The notes beneath the pieces were generated by a model. It did no database searches. It had not been told where the DNA came from and saw nothing but the letters and a program-made list of their open reading frames with translations. 64,000 nt of DNA, from assembly GCA_018435665.1 (NCBI GenBank), contig JAHDND010000011.1:122089-186088 (forward strand), in the 5' to 3' direction. Of this stretch, positions 1 through 9,024 are shown piece after piece. Source of the stretch: Candidatus Thiosymbion sp. GTDB lineage: Bacteria > Pseudomonadota > Gammaproteobacteria > Chromatiales > Chromatiaceae. Numbering within the stretch: the first letter of the stretch is position 1; every line of letters starts with the position of its first letter. Made by a program: the position numbers and the translations under genes.

Positions 1-780
1 GGTGACCTGATAATCCTCCCGCCACCGGGACAGGGGACTGCCGAGGGTCAGCCAGGAGGGGTCCATGCTGACCAGGATCCGCTGATCGTCGGCGTTCACC
101 AGGGCGATGGCGCTGTCCCCGGCCAGCAGGCCCCTTTGGGAGGCGAGCAGAAAACGCTCGTCCAGGGGAACGAGGACCACCAGGCTGCCCAGGGGCTCCC
201 CCTGGCGATCCTCGATGGGGCTGGTCACCACCAGATAGGGCTGATTGTCGAGGCTGGTCAGCACCGTCCGGGCCTCGTCGTCATCACGCAACGGCGGGTC
301 CACGCCGGGGGCGAGATCGGCCGGCAAGGGCCGGTCTTCAAGGGAATAGTGTTCCCGAACCTCCCCGGCCCGATCGACCAGCAGCACATGGGCGGGGGGC
401 ACAAGACCCTCACGCTCCAGATAATCGGGCAGCCAGCCCGGTCGCGTGCCCACGCGGTGGCGCGGCGTGAAGGCCTCGCCAGCCCGCCAGGTCCGGGACT
501 CCAGGTACTCGGCGAGACGCCGGTAATGGGCGACCAGCCGGGTGGTCGCCGTGTACTGGGACAGGTACTGATCGAAGCGGATCAGGCTCTCCCGGGCGCG
601 CTGGTCCAGCCGGGTGGCGAGTTCCTGACCGAAGATGCGCGCCAGTTGCTGACTCTGGATCTGTTCCAGGACCCCCCAGACGAGCAGACCAGCCGCCAGG
701 CCCACCAGGATGGCGATGAGCGGCATGGGCACGCCGCGCAGTAGGCGAAAGAGGATGGGTTTGAGATCAATGCGAATCAC
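1..780 (-). CDS. Membrane-anchored sensor protein, N-terminal part only
   Basis: An open frame of 260 codons runs from a GTG at 780 off the left edge of the window; a TGA lies in frame 18 codons upstream, so the start is at or very near 780. The protein opens with a short basic cytoplasmic stretch and one membrane helix (about residues 12-32, beginning PMPLIAILVG), followed by a helical, then mixed alpha/beta extracytoplasmic region of more than 200 residues resembling Cache-type sensor domains. The output domain (histidine kinase, GGDEF or chemoreceptor) lies outside the window, so the signalling role is inferred from the N-terminal architecture only. No ATG begins this frame; the first internal ATG is inside the membrane helix. 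Confidence 0.6.
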   Translation of the reverse strand, partial: MIRIDLKPILFRLLRGVPMPLIAILVGLAAGLLVWGVLEQIQSQQLARIFGQELATRLDQRARESLIRFDQYLSQYTATTRLVAHYRRLAEYLESRTWRAGEAFTPRHRVGTRPGWLPDYLEREGLVPPAHVLLVDRAGEVREHYSLEDRPLPADLAPGVDPPLRDDDEARTVLTSLDNQPYLVVTSPIEDRQGEPLGSLVVLVPLDERFLLASQRGLLAGDSAIALVNADDQRILVSMDPSWLTLGSPLSRWREDYQVT

Positions 781-1229
781 GGCCTGGTCCTGAAGAGTGA
801 TCCCCAGGCCGCCCGAGCGGCCGGAAACCGGTCAGAGGCGGCCGAAGGTCCAACGCGGCGTCCCCGCTATCGGTCGGACCCGCGCCAGACCAGATCGGGA
901 ATGATGCCCCTCATATTACGCCAAGGCGTCGGGGCTTCGGGGCATGAGGCCCCGCCCCAACAGGCTTGCCCCCAAGCCTGCTGCTAACCTTCTCGTGCTT
1001 CGGGGCATGACGCCCTGCCCCGATCCTGGGACAATGCCGGGGACGCCTCCCGTCCGTCACGGCATTCTTACCCATGAGTAACCCTTCAGCCCCCTCTCCC
1101 CAACCCTCCCCCACCAGGGGGGAGGGAGTAAGAGATGCAGCGGTTGATGTTGTAGAAGCTGCATGATGTACGTGAGGGGTCTGAACGGTTACTCCTTTTG
1201 TACTGGCTGTTTTGATTTGGAGCCGCCTT
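781..1229. other. Intergenic region with repeats
   Basis: No convincing gene. It contains two copies of a roughly 26-base direct repeat (934-959 and 997-1022, core gcttcggggcatga), a perfect 7-bp hairpin at 961-980, and a copy of the dispersed palindromic repeat at 1085-1193. The minus-strand open frame at 911-1114 is a translation of that repeat. Confidence 0.6.
1085..1193 (-). repeat. Dispersed palindromic repeat, copy A
   Basis: On the minus strand this reads gtaaccgttcagacccc, a variable middle, then a C-rich/G-rich palindrome around tggtgggggagg ending in ggctgaa. The same order of blocks is found at 51655-51763 and, shortened, at 38086-38153 and 58151-58232. It lies between genes in all four places. 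Confidence 0.7.
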
Positions 1230-1691
1230 GTGGCCGATGCTGACGATCTCGCCCCCGCCCGCCCCCCGGGGTTACTGCGGCGCCTGTCGGCGTTGCTCTA
1301 CGATGTAATCCTGCTGTTCGGCATGCTGCTGCTCGCGGCGACCCTGTTGATCGTCCCGGCCTCCGCCCTGAGCGGGCATGAGATTTGGATCGAGGGATGG
1401 CCCAGGCACCTCTTCCAGCTTTACCTGATCCTGGTCGGCTATGGGTTTTTCGCCTATTTCTGGCGTTACGGCGGCCAGACCCTGGGCATGCGCTCCTGGC
1501 GCTTCCGGCTGGTCCGCACCGACGGTCAGCCCCTGACCTCCGCGGACGTCCGCCGCCGGCTCCTCTGGTCCACCCTGATCCCGGCCCCCCTGGGGCTCTT
1601 CTGGGTCCCTTTCGACCCGGAGCGCCTCGCCCCCCATGATCGCCTCTCCGGTACCCAGCCCCGGCTTCTACCATCCAAAGTCCGGGGATGA
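1230..1691 (+). CDS. RDD family integral membrane protein
   Basis: Small membrane protein of about 153 residues. Two hydrophobic helices (an LLFGMLLLAATLLIV segment and an LYLILVGYGFFAYF segment) are followed by the RDD-family signature GQTLGMRSWRFRLV and a third helix near the C-terminus (LLWSTLIPAPLGLFWVPF). RDD proteins are membrane proteins of mostly unknown role, some linked to ion exchange. Start: a TTG at 1212 is in frame, but the GTG at 1230 has GGAG at 1219-1222 seven bases upstream, so GTG is preferred. The 3' end runs into a tandem repeat (1679-1762), so the last few residues may be of recent origin. Confidence 0.8.
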   Translation: MADADDLAPARPPGLLRRLSALLYDVILLFGMLLLAATLLIVPASALSGHEIWIEGWPRHLFQLYLILVGYGFFAYFWRYGGQTLGMRSWRFRLVRTDGQPLTSADVRRRLLWSTLIPAPLGLFWVPFDPERLAPHDRLSGTQPRLLPSKVRG

Positions 1692-1762
1692 TCATCCGCT
1701 TGCACCGTGGCGGATCATAAAGTCACGGGATGACTATCCGCTGGTGCCGTGGTGGGTCGTCA
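1679..1762 (+). repeat. Two tandem 42-bp units
   Basis: Units at 1679-1720 and 1721-1762 abut with no spacer and agree at 31 of 42 positions by eye (shared blocks gggatga, atccgct, ccgtgg). The first unit contains the stop codon of the RDD gene. Confidence 0.65.
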
Positions 1763-1858
1763 GATGGGGAAGATGGTTAGAGATGACCAATTTGGAAGGG
1801 TGGCCCTCGACCCCATGAAGACCTGAACCCGGACTTCCTGGGGCCACCCTTGCCGAAT

Positions 1859-2251
1859 CTACCCCGGCGCCACCCCCTTACTGGCAGGTAGAAATTCCAG
1901 GGCATTGGCATCCGGGTCCCGACAGAAGAGGGCCGTGCGGCCGGAACGGCTGCGGGTATAGGGGATGCCGGCGGCTTCCAAGCGACTGGCGAGGACCTCC
2001 AGGTCGGCGACATGCAGGGCCAGGTGGCGGTCTCGCCCCCCGTGGGCGGGGCGACCGCTGAGGGGATCGGGATTGGGCAGTTCCAGCAGGTGAATCTGCT
2101 GCGCGCCGACCCGTAGCCAGGCGCCGGGAAAGCCCAGATCCGGTCGCTCGGCCATGACCTCCAGCCCTAGCAGGTCACGATAGAAGCCCAGGGCACGGGC
2201 GGTGTCCGTGACCAGCAGGCTGGCGTGGTGAATACCCAGGATGTCTGACAT
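1859..2251 (-). CDS. VOC (glyoxalase/fosfomycin-resistance fold) protein
   Basis: A 130-residue protein of the vicinal oxygen chelate superfamily, with two beta-alpha-beta-beta-beta modules. It begins MSDILGIHHASLLV, has the typical ARALGFYRDLLGLEV helix, and carries metal-ligand candidates in the right strands: His8 or His9, the His/Glu of QIHLLEL, HLALHV in the second module and the terminal Glu of NALEFL. The last part reads FCRDPDANALEF, the usual VOC ending. The upstream extension to 2317 has no VOC similarity, so ATG at 2251 is chosen. Substrate cannot be told; FosA-like or glyoxalase-like proteins share this outline. It is divergent from dapC. Confidence 0.85.
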   Translation of the reverse strand: MSDILGIHHASLLVTDTARALGFYRDLLGLEVMAERPDLGFPGAWLRVGAQQIHLLELPNPDPLSGRPAHGGRDRHLALHVADLEVLASRLEAAGIPYTRSRSGRTALFCRDPDANALEFLPASKGVAPG

Positions 2252-2335
2252 AGGCTGATATACTAATGCAATTCCAGCCTGGCCTGGGCAGACAAACGGC
2301 CAGGGGAGGTGTGCCACACCCTCGAAGATGTAAGC

Positions 2336-2358
2336 TTTGCCGTGAATTTCACGCCAAC
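2336..2358 (+). repeat. Short dispersed repeat with 6-1-6 palindrome, copy 1
   Basis: The 23-base sequence contains cgtgaatttcacg (a perfect 6-1-6 inverted repeat). A near copy with three changes lies at 2398-2420, another on the minus strand at 23302-23320, and a weaker one near 59336. Here it lies in the dapC leader and could be an operator or a small REP-like element. Confidence 0.5.
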
Positions 2359-2397
2359 TGTCATGAGGGGCGCGCCATACCCCTGATCATGTAATTA

Positions 2398-2420
2398 TTT
2401 GCCGTGACTTTCGCGCTAAC
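2398..2420 (+). repeat. Short dispersed repeat, copy 2
   Basis: Second copy of the unit at 2336-2358, 62 bases downstream, in the same orientation; its palindrome is imperfect. It ends 35 bases before the dapC ATG. Confidence 0.5.
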
Positions 2421-2455
2421 CGGCGGCCTAACCCCACAGAGACCCTCCGTTCCGC

Positions 2456-3652
2456 ATGAATCCCGATCTGGCCCGGCTCCAACCCTACCCCTTCGAAAAG
2501 CTTGCCGCCCTCAAGGCAGGCCTGGAGCCGCCCGCGGGCCTGGGGCCCATCGCCCTCTCCATCGGGGAGCCCAAGCACCCGGCACCGGACTTCATCACCG
2601 AGACCCTGATCGCTCACCTGCACCTGCTGTCAAGCTACCCCACCACCCGGGGTCTTCCAGCCCTGCGCCAGGCGATCGCCGACTGGCTCACCCGGCGCTT
2701 CCAGCTCCCCGCCGGTGGCCTGGACCCGGAGCGGCAGATCCTCCCCCTCAATGGCACCCGCGAGGGCCTCTTCGCCCTGCCCCAGGCCCTGGTGGACCGG
2801 TCGCGGCAACCCCTGGTGCTGATGCCCAACCCCTTCTATCAGATCTACGAGGGGACGGCCCTGCTGGCTGGGGCCGAGCCGGTCTACCTGCCCTGTCTCG
2901 CCGAGCAGGGCTACCTCCCGGATTTCAGCACCGTGACGGCCGACACCTGGCGCCGCTGCCAGTTGCTCTTCCTCTGTTCCCCGGGCAACCCCAGCGGCGC
3001 GGTGATCCCCCAAGAGATTCTGCAACGGCTGATCGAACTGGCCCAAGAGTTCGATTTCGTCATCGCCGCCGACGAGTGCTACGCCGAGCTCTACGACGAC
3101 GAGTCCCGGCCCCCGGTGGGTCTGCTTCAGGCCGCCGCCGCGCTGGGTCACACCGATTTTCGCCGTTGCCTGGTCTTCCATAGCCTGTCCAAGCGCTCCA
3201 ATGTCCCCGGGTTGCGCTCCGGGTTCGTCGCCGGCGATGCGGAACTGATCGAGCGCTTTTTCCAGTACCGCACCTATCACGGCTGCGCCATGCCGGTCCA
3301 GCATCAGCACGCCAGCCTCGTCGCCTGGCGGGACGAGGCCCATGTGGTGGCCAACCGCGCCCTGTATCGAGCCAAGTTCGACGCCGTGCTGCCGATCCTG
3401 GGAGGGGTCCTGGAGGTCAGCCGGCCCGAGGGCGGCTTCTATCTCTGGCCACGAACGCCCATAGCGGACCCCGACTTTGCCCGGGGCCTCTTCGCCGCCA
3501 CCAATGTCACCGTCCTGCCGGGTTCCTATCTGTCCCGGGGGGTGGACGGTGTCGATCCCGGCGCGGGCCGTGTCCGTCTGGCCCTGGTGGCGCCCCTGGA
3601 GGAGTGCGTCGAGGCCTCCTGGCGCATTCGCCGTTACCTCGAAGGCTTGTGA
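2456..3652 (+). CDS. dapC: Succinyldiaminopimelate transaminase DapC
   Basis: PLP-dependent fold-type I aminotransferase of 398 residues that converts N-succinyl-2-amino-6-ketopimelate with glutamate to N-succinyl-LL-diaminopimelate, in lysine and peptidoglycan precursor synthesis. The opening (MNPDLARLQPYPFEKLAAL) is characteristic of proteobacterial DapC. Visible active-site features are the Asp206-x-x-Tyr209 motif in AADECYAEL, which binds the pyridine nitrogen and oxygen, the Schiff-base lysine Lys246 in HSLSKRSN, and the C-terminal Arg of GRVRLALV that binds the substrate carboxylate. It is first in a same-strand series with dapD, yffB and dapE, which supports this assignment over other class I aminotransferases. 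Confidence 0.95.
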   Translation: MNPDLARLQPYPFEKLAALKAGLEPPAGLGPIALSIGEPKHPAPDFITETLIAHLHLLSSYPTTRGLPALRQAIADWLTRRFQLPAGGLDPERQILPLNGTREGLFALPQALVDRSRQPLVLMPNPFYQIYEGTALLAGAEPVYLPCLAEQGYLPDFSTVTADTWRRCQLLFLCSPGNPSGAVIPQEILQRLIELAQEFDFVIAADECYAELYDDESRPPVGLLQAAAALGHTDFRRCLVFHSLSKRSNVPGLRSGFVAGDAELIERFFQYRTYHGCAMPVQHQHASLVAWRDEAHVVANRALYRAKFDAVLPILGGVLEVSRPEGGFYLWPRTPIADPDFARGLFAATNVTVLPGSYLSRGVDGVDPGAGRVRLALVAPLEECVEASWRIRRYLEGL

Positions 3653-3778
3653 CCTGGCCCCGCCTCGCATGACCAGTCTTGCTACCCGACTCTCTACCAA
3701 CCCGTCCGGACCCAGCAGAAAACCGCAAACCGCGGGCAACGTTTCTAACCTTTACTTCCTCGACTTCTGGAGTAGCCC

Positions 3779-4600
3779 ATGAGCGACAACCGCCCCATCA
3801 TCGAGGCAGCCTTTGAGCGCCGCGCCGAGATCACCCCCCGCAGCGTCGAAACCCTGGTCCGCGATGCCGTCCTCGACACCATCGAGCGCCTCGACCGCGG
3901 TGAGATCCGGGTGGCGGAGAAGCGCGACGGCGCCTGGGTGGTGAACGACTGGATCAAGAAGGCGGTGCTGTTGTCCTTCCGCATCGAGGACAACAGCTTT
4001 ATGAAAGGCGGCTTCACCAACTACTACGACAAGGTCCCCTCCAAGTATCAGGACTACAACAGCCGCGACTTCCGCGACGGCGGGGTGCGGGTGGTGCCGC
4101 CCGCCACGGCCCGGCGTGGGGCCTACATCGCCCCCGGCTGCGTCCTCATGCCCTCCTATGTCAACATCGGCGCCTACGTAGACTCCGGCACCATGGTCGA
4201 CACCTGGGCCACCGTCGGCTCCTGCGCCCAGATCGGCAAGAACGTCCATCTGTCCGGCGGCGTCGGCATCGGCGGCGTCCTGGAGCCGGTCCAGGCCGCG
4301 CCCACCATCATCGAGGACCATTGCTTCATCGGCGCCCGCTCCGAGATCGTCGAGGGGGTCATCGTCGAGGAGGGCGCGGTCATCTCCATGGGCGTCTACA
4401 TCGGCGCCAGCACCAAGATCTATCACCGCGAGACCGGGGAGGTCCTCTATGGCCGGGTCCCCGCCGGGGCCGTGGTCGTCCCCGGCAACCTGCCGGCCAA
4501 GGACGGCAGCCACAGCCTCTATTGCGCCGTCATCATCAAGCAGGTGGACGAGCGCACCCGCGGCAAGATCGGCATCAACGAACTGTTGCGGGATATCTGA
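3779..4600 (+). CDS. dapD: Tetrahydrodipicolinate N-succinyltransferase DapD
   Basis: A 273-residue cytoplasmic enzyme that transfers succinyl from succinyl-CoA to tetrahydrodipicolinate, committing the pathway to succinylated intermediates. The N-terminal helical domain (about 1-100) includes the DapD hallmark [11 protein letters not shown] and the [11 protein letters not shown] segment; residues about 105-235 form the left-handed parallel beta-helix of hexapeptide repeats ([19 protein letters not shown] and onward), followed by a short C-terminal tail. Length matches the family. A GGAG lies six bases before the ATG. The 126-base space after dapC has no clear terminator, so both may be on one transcript. 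Confidence 0.97.
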   Translation: MSDNRPIIEAAFERRAEITPRSVETLVRDAVLDTIERLDRGEIRVAEKRDGAWVVNDWIKKAVLLSFRIEDNSFMKGGFTNYYDKVPSKYQDYNSRDFRDGGVRVVPPATARRGAYIAPGCVLMPSYVNIGAYVDSGTMVDTWATVGSCAQIGKNVHLSGGVGIGGVLEPVQAAPTIIEDHCFIGARSEIVEGVIVEEGAVISMGVYIGASTKIYHRETGEVLYGRVPAGAVVVPGNLPAKDGSHSLYCAVIIKQVDERTRGKIGINELLRDI

Positions 4601-4639
4601 GGCGGACTTACTGACCGTCCACCCTCGGTTACCGACGCC

Positions 4640-7121
<2,482 letters not shown>

Positions 7122-7201
7122 CCTGGCCGGTTAGCCTCCTGTTTGGGGAGTCGACCGGGATTCAGGCAGACGACGGACACCGGGGCACGCAGCTGGGATA
7201 A

Positions 7202-7297
7202 GTGGCCCAAGATTTGCCGTCCCGCACCAGCAAGAAACTCGATGCTGAGGTTGAAGACGGATCACTACAGGAGATCTGCCATGACGACAAAGACTAA
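7202..7297 (+). pseudogene. C-terminal stub of a RelE/HigB-type toxin
   Basis: A short frame, closed upstream by TAA at 7199, ends with EDGSLQEICHDDKD and a stop that overlaps the start of the antitoxin gene by 17 bases. That ending and that overlap are what is usually seen for RelE/HigB toxins lying directly upstream of an HTH antitoxin. Only about 30 residues remain and the catalytic core is missing. Assignment rests on the C-terminal pattern and position, so it is tentative. Confidence 0.45.
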
Positions 7298-7604
7298 GGC
7301 CAAAAGCCGAATCCTGGAGGCTATGCACGAGACGGCAGCCGATCTGCATCGTCTGGGCTTCATCGACCAGCGCAAGATGCGCAAGTACGACGCCCTGTGC
7401 CTGGACCCGATTCCTGAGTACGACAGCGTGAAGATTCGGTCCCTGCGTGACCGCTACCAGATCAGCCAGACCGTACTGGCCGCACTGCTCAACACCAGCC
7501 CGTCCGCGGTACGCCAGTGGGAGCTGGGTGATAAGCACCCCAGTGGCCCTTCGCAGAAGCTGCTTAACCTGCTTGAACGCAAAGGTCTCGAAGCGTTGAT
7601 CTGA
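7281..7604 (+). CDS. HTH (XRE family) antitoxin, HigA-like
   Basis: A 107-residue DNA-binding protein. The C-terminal half has a lambda-repressor-type helix-turn-helix: VKIRSLRDRYQISQTVLAAL, then NTSPSAVRQWELG and a final helix QKLLNLLERKGLEAL. The N-terminal part is charged and helical, as in antitoxins of the HigA2/MqsA-like group that neutralise mRNA-cleaving toxins and repress their own operon. The ATG at 7281 has an AGGAG seven bases upstream; the longer frame from 7143 has no such site and covers the toxin stub. With the toxin reduced to a remnant, this is an orphan antitoxin that may persist as a regulator. Confidence 0.8.
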   Translation: MTTKTKAKSRILEAMHETAADLHRLGFIDQRKMRKYDALCLDPIPEYDSVKIRSLRDRYQISQTVLAALLNTSPSAVRQWELGDKHPSGPSQKLLNLLERKGLEALI

Positions 7605-7795
7605 ATGGCGAAGCGCGACATCCATGTGTCGTGCCCTTGTCGTGCCTTGTCGGCCTGGCCATCACAGGTTGGCCACCGTCGCCTGCCCCTGATTGGCCAC
7701 CACCACCGCCCGACGACATTCCCCACCACATTGACCGCCTCGGGTTTGAAGAACAATTAGGGCTTGAGCCGGTTCATTTCCATATCCAAGGTTGA

Positions 7796-7990
7796 AACCA
7801 CCGGCTTTCAGCCGGTTAGCTTTCAGCTACGATCCTCTGGGCGGTTCGTGTTGAAGCCGCAGATCAGGTTGTGAAAATGGCTCAAGCCTCTCAGGTAACT
7901 CATCTTCTAGCGCCGGGCGCAATTTTGGGTGGACTTTCAGTCCTCTGCGCCCGGCGCAAACCCACCAGCTTTAGCTGGTGGTCGTTTAGT
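7796..7990 (+). mobile_element. Relic resembling ends of an IS200/IS605 element
   Basis: A hairpin at 7800-7816 (7-bp stem, 3-base loop, accggct/agccggt) and another at 7962-7981 (8-bp stem ccaccagc/gctggtgg, 4-base loop, followed by tcgttta) look like the subterminal hairpins that TnpA Y1 transposases of IS200/IS605 elements recognise. No transposase is present between them. This would be a miniature, non-autonomous derivative. The assignment rests on hairpin form only. Confidence 0.4.
7910..7957. repeat. Perfect 12-bp inverted repeat
   Basis: gcgccgggcgca at 7910-7921 is the exact reverse complement of 7946-7957, with 24 bases between. There is no T-run after it, so a simple intrinsic terminator is unlikely. 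It sits between the two hairpins of the mobile-element relic. Confidence 0.75.
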
Positions 7991-8021
7991 CTGCCGTCTT
8001 AGCAGTGGCAACTATTAAAAC

Positions 8022-9017
8022 TCAAGGGGTTGGCGAACCGACTGGCCTCAAACTTACCTCGCCGGCGGTGAAGATCCTGTCCTCGCCGGCCACCTCCACC
8101 CTCAAGGCCCCCTCGGCGGTGATGCCGGCCTGGGTGCCGGTGATCAGCCGCTCCCCCTGGCGGATTTCCACCCGTTCACCTCGGTAGCGATCGTAGCGTT
8201 CCCATAGCGGCAGAAAGGGGGCCAGGCCCTCCCGGCCGTATCGTTCCAGGGTGGTGACCAGGGCCTCGGTCGCCCGGGCGGCGATGCGATTGCGGCCATA
8301 GCCCTGGGGACCGAGGATCTCGTCCAGGTCCACCCAGGGCTGGTCGATGCCCTGGGCCTGGGCGCCGCGCAGGCGGGTGTTGAGCCCCAGGCCGACGACC
8401 ACCAGGCTCGGGCCCTGGGCCTCGGCGGCGACCTCGATCAGCAGGCCCCCCAGCTTGCGCCGCCGCCAGAGCAGGTCGTTGGGCCATTTGAGGCCAAGGC
8501 CCGCCACCCCGGCGGCCTCCAGGGCCTGGGCCAGGGCCGCGCCCACCGCCAGGCTGAGGCCACCCAGATGGCCGGGGCCCTGAGGAAAACGCCATAGCAG
8601 GGACAGATAAAGGTTGGCCCCGTAGGGCGAGACCCAGGTCCGGCCCCGGCGACCGCGGCCGGCGGACTGACGCTCCGCCAGGCAGAGGGTGCCGCTCGGG
8701 GCGCCGGCATGGCCGGCGGCAAGGAGATGGGCGTTGGTGGAGTCGATGTCGTCGAGGATCTCCAGCCGGGCGATATGGGACTGGGCCGGGTGACTCAGGG
8801 CACCGAGGAATTGGACCGGGTCGAGCAGTTCCAGGGGTTCGCTCAGGCGATAGCCGGTGCCGTGGCGGGACTCGATGGTCAGCCCCAGGCGCTCGCCGGC
8901 CTTGCGCGCCGCCTTCCACACCGCCGCCCGGCTGAGGCCCAATTGTTCCGCCAGGGCCGCGCCCGAGTGATAGTGGCCGTCCGCCAGATGACGCACCAGT
9001 TTGAGATAGGTCTCCAT
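8022..9017 (-). CDS. birA: Biotin-protein ligase / biotin operon repressor BirA
   Basis: Bifunctional enzyme of 331 residues. It makes biotinyl-5'-AMP and transfers biotin to the acetyl-CoA carboxylase carrier protein; with biotinyl-AMP bound it can repress biotin synthesis genes. The N-terminal winged helix (METYLKLVRHLADG to about residue 65, GLSRAAVWKAARKAGE as recognition helix) shows it is the regulatory type. The ligase domain carries DSTN, the nucleotide-binding GRGRRGRTW motif, LKWPNDLLW with the catalytic lysine region, and KLGGLLIE; a C-terminal SH3-like domain ends the protein. The frame extends upstream to 9548, but that part is antisense-like read-through of the next gene. ATG at 9017 lies 7 bases after its neighbour's stop. 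Confidence 0.93.
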   Translation of the reverse strand: METYLKLVRHLADGHYHSGAALAEQLGLSRAAVWKAARKAGERLGLTIESRHGTGYRLSEPLELLDPVQFLGALSHPAQSHIARLEILDDIDSTNAHLLAAGHAGAPSGTLCLAERQSAGRGRRGRTWVSPYGANLYLSLLWRFPQGPGHLGGLSLAVGAALAQALEAAGVAGLGLKWPNDLLWRRRKLGGLLIEVAAEAQGPSLVVVGLGLNTRLRGAQAQGIDQPWVDLDEILGPQGYGRNRIAARATEALVTTLERYGREGLAPFLPLWERYDRYRGERVEIRQGERLITGTQAGITAEGALRVEVAGEDRIFTAGEVSLRPVGSPTP

Positions 9018-9024
9018 GCTGGCT

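Larger units (their letters stand above)
7605..8021. other. Non-coding region with hairpins
   Basis: No credible reading frame. Its right half (about 7750-7990) is dense in inverted repeats and is described separately as a probable non-autonomous mobile element relic. The left part (7605-7750) shows nothing I can name. Confidence 0.5.

Noticed and set aside
136..744. 202-codon plus-strand frame opposite the partial sensor gene
   Set aside because: No ribosome site or family features; it is antisense to a frame that has a membrane helix and sensor-like sequence, so it is a high-GC shadow.
911..1114. Minus-strand frame with a MGEGWGEG start
   Set aside because: It is the translation of the dispersed palindromic repeat and unrelated to any protein.
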